Source: Sphingobacteriales bacterium (GTDB taxonomy: Bacteria > Bacteroidota > Bacteroidia > Chitinophagales > Chitinophagaceae). Taken from it: 10,573 nucleotides of DNA. The position numbers and the translations under genes are program-made. Location of the stretch: assembly GCA_947472965.1 (NCBI GenBank), contig CANJEF010000017.1, positions 1 to 10,573 of the forward strand. Direction: 5' to 3'. Below, in pieces: positions 6,278 to 10,573 of this stretch. Each line of letters begins with the position of its first letter. Position 1 is the first letter of the stretch. The notes below the pieces were generated by a model. It ran no database searches, was not told the origin of the DNA, and worked only from the letters and a program-made list of their open reading frames with translations.

Positions 6278-7951
6278 ATGCCAGACAATTATTCGATAGC
6301 TGATCAGTTCACCCTCCTTGGAAAGCTGATGGATATCCACGGCGAAAATGGATTCAAGGCAAAATCATATGCGGCTGCAGCATACGCAATAGAAAAACTA
6401 CCCGAACAACTTGAGCATATTGAGGTAACAAAAATTGCCCAAATGAGGGGAATTGGAGAATCAGCAGCGAAAAAGATTGTTGAAATACTTGAAACGGGCA
6501 AGATTCAGGCGCTTGACGACTTGATTCAAAAAACGCCCGAAGGCATTCTAGAGATGATGCAGATAAAGGGATTGGGACCCAAAAAGATTGCAACCATTTG
6601 GAAGGAGATGGGTATTGAAAATATCGGGGAGCTACTTTATGCCTGCAACGAAAACAGGCTAATGCTATTCAAGGGATTTGGAGAAAAAACCCAAAAAAAC
6701 GTAGCAGACGCTATTGAATTCTTTTTCAAACACCTTGGGCATTTTCTTTTTTCAGAAGTTGAAGACTATGCAATTAAGTTTGAAAAATCCATTAAAGATT
6801 CATTCCCGGAATACCAATTCATGCCTTGCGTTGAACTGGAAAGGCACGATCAAACAATTGAAAAATTGACATGGCTTACCAATACACCCGTTGAAAAACT
6901 AAAAAGTGGATTTGGAAATACTGGGTTTGAAATAATAGAAGAATCAAAATCAGCACTGAAAATCAAAGGAACAGAAAACGTTGTTATCGACTTCAGTTGC
7001 CTAGAAAAAGAACAACTTATCATTGAGCAATTCAAAAAAACCTGCAGTGAATCTTTTCTCCAGGAATGGGAAAAGATCAACTCCCTAGATGCAAAAAAAT
7101 ACGACAGCGAAGATTCCATTTTCAAAGAAGCAGGAATTCAATATATACCCCCCTTCCTTAGGGAAGACGCTACCATCATTAAGAAGCATGAAAAAAATCC
7201 AGTACCAAGGCTAATCCAAACAAGTGATATCAAAGCCATCATCCACAGCCATAGTAACTGGAGTGACGGACAAAATACAATAGAAGAGATGGCGAAGGAA
7301 TGCATCAGGTTGAAGTTTGAATACTTGGTGATAAGCGACCATAGCAAAATTGCAACATATGCCAATGGGTTAAATGAAGAACGCGTTAAGGAACAACACC
7401 GGTATATTGATGAATTAAATGAAAAGCTCTCACCATTCAGAATTTATAAAAGCATCGAATGTGATATCTTGAATGATGGCGCCCTTGATTATTCAACAGA
7501 TTTTTTAAGAAATTTTGATATTGTAATTGCATCCATCCACTCCAATTTGAAGATGTCGGAAGAAAAAGCAATGCAACGGGTATTGACTGCCATAGAAAAT
7601 CCATTCACAAGCATTTTAGGGCACCCTACTGGTCGTCTTTTACTTAGTCGGAAAGGTTACCCAATTGATCATGCTAAAATCATTGATGCCTGTGCTGAGA
7701 ATGATGTAGTAATAGAGATCAATGCACATCCTAGAAGATTGGACCTTGACTGGAGTTGGGTTTCAGCTGCGCAAGAAAAAGGTGTGATGCTCTCAATCAA
7801 TCCCGATGCGCATGCGATTGCGGGCTTTGGCGATATCAGGTACGGAGTATTGGCAGCTCAGAAGGGCGGGTTAGTAACAGCTAATAACCTGAGCAGTTTC
7901 TCACTGGTGGATTTTGAACGCTTTTTGGTGAGGCAGCACTCCAAAAGGTAA
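6278..7951 (+). CDS. polX: PolX-family protein: HhH region, degenerate Pol-beta-like domain and intact PHP domain
   Basis: The 557-residue product has the full bacterial PolX layout (about 570 in Bacillus). An N-terminal 8-kDa-like helical region (about 1-50) is followed by HhH motifs RGIGESAAKKIVEIL (57-71), KGLGPKKIATIWK (97-109) and KGFGEKTQKNV (132-142), then a Pol-beta-like core (about 155-300) and a C-terminal PHP domain (about 318-557). The PHP metal ligands are all visible: H323, H325, D330, D354-H355, E394, H421, H449, D510 and H512, so a Mn-dependent 3'-5' exonuclease or other phosphoesterase is likely. The polymerase core is not normal: where PolX has AGSxRR...DxD, this protein has CVELERHDQTIEKLT (184-198), losing the GS and both paired aspartates; the third aspartate may survive (D238), and the TGSxxHN motif is absent. 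I infer that it does not polymerise DNA. It follows a terminator and ends 1 bp from the mazG end. Confidence 0.85.
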   Translation: MPDNYSIADQFTLLGKLMDIHGENGFKAKSYAAAAYAIEKLPEQLEHIEVTKIAQMRGIGESAAKKIVEILETGKIQALDDLIQKTPEGILEMMQIKGLGPKKIATIWKEMGIENIGELLYACNENRLMLFKGFGEKTQKNVADAIEFFFKHLGHFLFSEVEDYAIKFEKSIKDSFPEYQFMPCVELERHDQTIEKLTWLTNTPVEKLKSGFGNTGFEIIEESKSALKIKGTENVVIDFSCLEKEQLIIEQFKKTCSESFLQEWEKINSLDAKKYDSEDSIFKEAGIQYIPPFLREDATIIKKHEKNPVPRLIQTSDIKAIIHSHSNWSDGQNTIEEMAKECIRLKFEYLVISDHSKIATYANGLNEERVKEQHRYIDELNEKLSPFRIYKSIECDILNDGALDYSTDFLRNFDIVIASIHSNLKMSEEKAMQRVLTAIENPFTSILGHPTGRLLLSRKGYPIDHAKIIDACAENDVVIEINAHPRRLDLDWSWVSAAQEKGVMLSINPDAHAIAGFGDIRYGVLAAQKGGLVTANNLSSFSLVDFERFLVRQHSKR

Positions 7952-7952
7952 A

Positions 7953-8750
7953 TCATTTTTCCCTTTTCTTTACATCATTCCAAATGGCATCCATTTCATG
8001 CAAATTGAGGTCGGTCATGTTTTGCCCACGCTCTACCACAATTTTTTCCATGGACTGAAACCTGTTCATGAATTTTTTATTCGTTTTAGCAAGTGCATTG
8101 TCGGGGTCGATATTCAAGAACCTGGCATAATTAATTACTGAAAAAAACAAGTCCCCTATCTCATCTTCCATTTTTTCTTGCAAGGATGGATCAGTTGGAA
8201 TTGCTTCTGCATTTCGAACAGCTTCAAGTACTTCATTTGATTCTTCAATCACCTTCTCCCAAACCTGCTCTTTATTTTCCCATTCAAAACCAACCTGCTT
8301 TGCCTTCTCCTGTAAGCGCATAGCTTGTACCATTGGTGGAAGCGAGCGAGGCACTCCACTCAAAATTGAAGTCTTTCCCTCTTTTAACTTTAAGTTTTCC
8401 CAGTTTCGCTTTACATCCTCTTCATTATTCACAACAACATCACCGTAAATATGAGGATGCCTGAAAATTAACTTTTCTCTTACGGATTCAATCACATCCT
8501 GGATCGTAAAAATATCTTGTTCAGTTGCAATTTTTGCGTAGAACAGAATATGCAGCAGCACATCACCCAATTCCTCTTTGATTCCATTCCAGTCCTTAGA
8601 AGTGATTGCATCGGCCAATTCATAGCATTCTTCAATGGTAAGCTGACGAAGGCTTTGAACTGTTTGTTTCTTATCCCAAGGGCATTTTTCGCGAAGCTCA
8701 TCGAGTACTTCCTGAAGCCTGGAAAAAGAATATGATGATGTCTGATTCAT
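7953..8750 (-). CDS. mazG: MazG nucleoside triphosphate pyrophosphohydrolase (two MazG domains)
   Basis: The 265-residue product matches E. coli MazG in length (263) and in having two MazG domains. The first carries CPWDKKQT (23-30), the metal-binding EECYE (40-44) and EELGD (59-63), then FRHPHIYGD (96-104). The second has EKAKQVGFEW (148-157), EESNE (169-173) and DEIGD (196-200). It hydrolyses NTPs and dNTPs to the monophosphate and pyrophosphate in the cytoplasm, cleaning non-canonical nucleotides and, in E. coli, affecting (p)ppGpp levels; all acidic metal ligands are present. Its ATG overlaps the TGA of the DUF3667 gene by 4 bp (ATGA), so translation is probably coupled. It ends tail-to-tail with polX, one base apart. 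There is no mazEF pair here, so a link to toxin-antitoxin control is not supported. Confidence 0.95.
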   Translation of the reverse strand: MNQTSSYSFSRLQEVLDELREKCPWDKKQTVQSLRQLTIEECYELADAITSKDWNGIKEELGDVLLHILFYAKIATEQDIFTIQDVIESVREKLIFRHPHIYGDVVVNNEEDVKRNWENLKLKEGKTSILSGVPRSLPPMVQAMRLQEKAKQVGFEWENKEQVWEKVIEESNEVLEAVRNAEAIPTDPSLQEKMEDEIGDLFFSVINYARFLNIDPDNALAKTNKKFMNRFQSMEKIVVERGQNMTDLNLHEMDAIWNDVKKREK

Positions 8751-9862
8751 AGTTTAATTAAAATAAAAAAGATATAAAAAATAAAGAGCAATAGAACTGT
8801 AAGCAGTGAAAAAAAGAGGAATCCTGAGTAATAAATGATCGTTTTTGCCCTTTTCAATCCATAAAAATTTCGAAAGGATTTATACCCATAAAATAAAACA
8901 CCAAAAAATACAATGGGTGCAAATACCCCAGGCACATCAAAATGGACAAATGCAATCAGCTTAATGATGGTGAAATAAAACAACAGGGACAGAAATGTAA
9001 AAACATAGAGATGCAACAAAAAAATACCATGCACTGCATAACCCAGTCCCTTTCTTCTAAAAAAGAACAGTTTCAAAACCAACGCTAACAAAGGGAGAGA
9101 AATAAACAATAATGTTGGAAAACGATGGATGAACCTTGAAAGCTGTTCAAACCAGGCGTTTTCCAGATCTTTTTTAAAATATTCCTTGATCCTAATCGTT
9201 TTTCGCTGCCAGAATGATTCCATGAATCCATCTTGAGTAGAATCAGGAAGTGCTTTTTGGAATTTGTCGTAATCCTTGAGGCTTTCAAATCTACTGTCCA
9301 ATTCAACCAAAGAAGAATCACCTGGATCTACTTTAAAAATTACATCACTCATGGATGCGACAGTGTCTTTCAATTTATTGAATTGATCAACGTCATTCAA
9401 GTTATAAAGTGTATCTGCTTTGTTAGAGATAATATACCCTTGGGCTAATGTAAGGTGAGCCGTATCCTTGTGGAATTGATTTAACTTATCAAACAATTCC
9501 TCTTTTGACATCGCATTTACAAAGTCTGATTTTTTTTCAGGCACTGTCACAAAAAATGAGTAGAACAAAAAGAAAAAAAGTGCTGAAGTAAAAACATACA
9601 TTCTCACGGGATGCAAATAAGATGCCCGCTTCCCTTCAATAAACTCCGTAGTTAAAAAACCCGGTTTCTTAATAAGCAATTTTACCGTTGAAAAGAATTT
9701 GCCATCAAAATGGGTAAGATCATGAATCAAATCCTGAATCAGATCAGCAAGCGATAATTTCGGTTCTATATTTTGTTGCCCACAAGCTGGACAGTACCTC
9801 AAGGACACTTCTGCTCCACAGTTCAAACATATTTTCTCTTCCCGAATTGTTTGTTTACCCAT
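8747..9862 (-). CDS. DUF3667 family membrane protein with N-terminal zinc ribbon
   Basis: The 371-residue product has an N-terminal zinc ribbon, CLNC (12-15) and CPAC (24-27), then a conserved soluble block (about 35-86: SLADLIQDLIHDLTHFDGKF continuing to GKRASYLHPVRMYVF), which is the core of DUF3667. Hydrophobic segments lie at about 88-106, 246-267, 275-303, 311-327 and 343-368. Between the first and second is a polar stretch of some 140 residues, probably on the far side of the membrane if the zinc ribbon is cytoplasmic. The function is unknown; a transport or sensing role would be guesswork. The gene ends in the 4-bp ATGA overlap with mazG, so both are made from one message. The ending is very rich in Phe, Leu and Ile. 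A candidate -7 element lies about 65 bp upstream. The start ATG at 9862 is chosen because the zinc ribbon begins 11 residues later. Confidence 0.85.
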   Translation of the reverse strand: MGKQTIREEKICLNCGAEVSLRYCPACGQQNIEPKLSLADLIQDLIHDLTHFDGKFFSTVKLLIKKPGFLTTEFIEGKRASYLHPVRMYVFTSALFFFLFYSFFVTVPEKKSDFVNAMSKEELFDKLNQFHKDTAHLTLAQGYIISNKADTLYNLNDVDQFNKLKDTVASMSDVIFKVDPGDSSLVELDSRFESLKDYDKFQKALPDSTQDGFMESFWQRKTIRIKEYFKKDLENAWFEQLSRFIHRFPTLLFISLPLLALVLKLFFFRRKGLGYAVHGIFLLHLYVFTFLSLLFYFTIIKLIAFVHFDVPGVFAPIVFFGVLFYGYKSFRNFYGLKRAKTIIYYSGFLFFSLLTVLLLFIFYIFFILIKL

Positions 9863-9928
9863 TGTTAATACGAATTATTGTACTTATCAGCTGCACTGAA
9901 ATTAAGGATTTGTAAAGGGAATAGAAAA

Positions 9929-9936
9929 CAAAACTA
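9929..9936 (-). promoter_or_regulatory. Candidate -7 element for the DUF3667-mazG unit
   Basis: Minus-strand bases 9936-9929 read TAGTTTTG, an exact TAnnTTTG. Transcription would begin near 9923, giving a leader of about 60 bases. No TTTG or TTG is found at the expected upstream distance, so the match is half a promoter and could be chance. Confidence 0.35.
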
Positions 9937-10017
9937 TCATCAGATTTTACTTATGGCGCTCTTAAAGGAAATAATATCCTGGCTTGCCTTGGTCCTTGGT
10001 TTTTGACGTTCAATCTA

Positions 10018-10155
10018 AGTGTAGATGTAAACAGATTCCCTCAAAAGTCTAAATCCGCTTTCGTCATCGGCTAAGAGATACAGTAATTCGGAATCCTGCA
10101 AACTAGTTTCTCGTTTAATCTGATTAGCTTCAAAAACGCGAAGATTAGTACTACG
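10018..10155 (-). pseudogene. Possible remnant of an ECF sigma factor (region 2 start)
   Basis: Between two in-frame stops (TAG 10158-10156 and TAG 10017-10015) the minus strand encodes 46 residues with no ATG. They include SLQDSELLYLLADDESGF followed by RLLRESVYIYT. The pattern 'DxELLxLLxxxDExxFxxL...YxY' is how Bacteroidota ECF sigma-70 factors open region 2, usually followed by the YERYW-type helix, which here seems shortened. After the second stop the same frame reads on as IERQKPRTKASQDII, faintly like the region 2.2 'AEDIVQ' stretch. With no start codon, one or two stops and a probable internal deletion, it would be a dead gene. The likeness is judged by eye; a chance frame remains possible. 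Confidence 0.28.
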
Positions 10156-10224
10156 CTAGGTTTGTTTTTCGATTTTATTCAGAGACTTGATGATCGTTTG
10201 ATTTTTTTAAGTTGGCAAAGAATT

Positions 10225-10573
10225 TTACTGAAGCAATATTTTACGATACGTAGTTCCTGTTTGAAGCAAGTACATTCCCCTGGCTAAATGTTCAACCCTG
10301 ATTACATGAGGCCCTGCTGTTAATTTATCTTTCCATACTGTTGTGCCTTCAAGCTTTATTAATCGAACTTCCTGTTCATTCGATACGTATATGGTTAATT
10401 TGTTAGTGGCTGGATTGGGATAAGCCATAATATCTGCACCAACCGCATTAAAGATGACACTGATAATTTTGCTATAGCTGAACTTTCCATCCAGGTCATA
10501 TTGCTTGATGCGATAGTAATTGTAGCTATTATGCTTTACGGGAATCATGTGATCGAAGGAGTAGCTACGTGAG
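10225..10573 (-). CDS. C-terminal end of a secreted protein with a type IX secretion sorting domain, 5'-truncated by the window
   Basis: The frame stays open to the window edge (last full codon at 10572-10570), giving about 115 residues. The first part, SYSFDHMIPVKHNSYNYYRIKQ with DLDGKFSYSKIISV, split here, is the usual last beta-sandwich strand pattern (NYYRLKQVDxDGxFxYS) found just before a sorting tail. The tail starts at AYPNPATNKLTIYV, continues with GTTVWKDKL and GPHVIRVEHLARGMYLL, and ends YRKILLQ. This is the Por secretion-system C-terminal sorting domain, which directs export through the type IX machinery and is cut off or lipid-anchored at the cell surface. The internal ATG at 10548 is not a true start. 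The catalytic or adhesive part lies outside the window, so its role is unknown. About 70 bp separate its stop from the sigma-like remnant. Confidence 0.85.
   Translation of the reverse strand, partial: SRSYSFDHMIPVKHNSYNYYRIKQYDLDGKFSYSKIISVIFNAVGADIMAYPNPATNKLTIYVSNEQEVRLIKLEGTTVWKDKLTAGPHVIRVEHLARGMYLLQTGTTYRKILLQ

Larger units (their letters stand above)
9863..10224. other. 362-bp gap without an intact gene
   Basis: This gap separates the DUF3667 gene from the secreted protein; both are on the minus strand. It contains a candidate promoter (9929-9936), a sigma-factor-like fragment (10018-10155), and a small tandem duplication of CCTTGGT (9987-10000). No tRNA-like fold, no clear inverted repeat and no transposon end was seen. 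Confidence 0.7.

Noticed and set aside
7953..8750. MazG as part of a toxin-antitoxin or phage-defence locus
   Set aside because: No mazE or mazF, nuclease or other defence gene is adjacent; the protein is an ordinary two-domain housekeeping MazG.
9987..10000. Tandem CCTTGGT duplication as a possible target-site duplication
   Set aside because: The copies touch each other with no inserted element between them, so there is no sign of transposition.

Overview
The window comes from a moderately AT-rich bacterial chromosome, very probably of the phylum Bacteroidota (a Chitinophagales- or Sphingobacteriales-like member is my best guess). Four signs point there: a type IX secretion (Por) C-terminal sorting domain at the right edge, a GH3-family ligase and a DUF3667 membrane protein of the kind common in that phylum, weak or absent Shine-Dalgarno sequences, and several matches to the Bacteroidota promoter -7 element TAnnTTTG. 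Most of the window is housekeeping chromosome. I see no phage, insertion sequence, CRISPR array, tRNA or rRNA.

Layout. (1) 1-856, plus: the last 43 codons of tsaD, then trmN6; both enzymes act on adenosine 37 of tRNAs. (2) 5099-898, minus: GH3-family ligase, dxr (isoprenoid synthesis) and rseP (intramembrane protease), probably one transcription unit, with a candidate extra promoter in the 100-bp gap before rseP. (3) 5234-6201, plus: rplU, rpmA and a lysine/alanine/proline-only histone-H1-like protein built from seven identical 9-residue repeats, closed by a strong intrinsic terminator. (4) 6278-7951, plus: a PolX-family protein with HhH motifs and an intact PHP phosphoesterase domain but an apparently eroded polymerase active site. 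(5) 9862-7953, minus: a DUF3667 zinc-ribbon membrane protein overlapping mazG by 4 bp; mazG ends 1 bp from the end of polX. (6) 9863-10224: a gap holding a possible remnant of an ECF sigma factor. (7) 10225-10573, minus: the C-terminal end of a secreted type IX substrate, open at the window edge.

Functionally the genes cover translation (L21, L27, two tRNA A37 modifiers), nucleoid packing (H1-like), DNA repair or nuclease activity (PolX/PHP), nucleotide-pool cleaning (MazG), isoprenoid supply (Dxr) and envelope proteolysis (RseP). The items most worth a second look are the PolX protein that seems to keep only its nuclease half, the low-complexity H1-like gene downstream of rpmA, the GH3 ligase at the head of the dxr-rseP unit, and the sigma-factor-like fragment. 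I found no convincing new multi-gene system.
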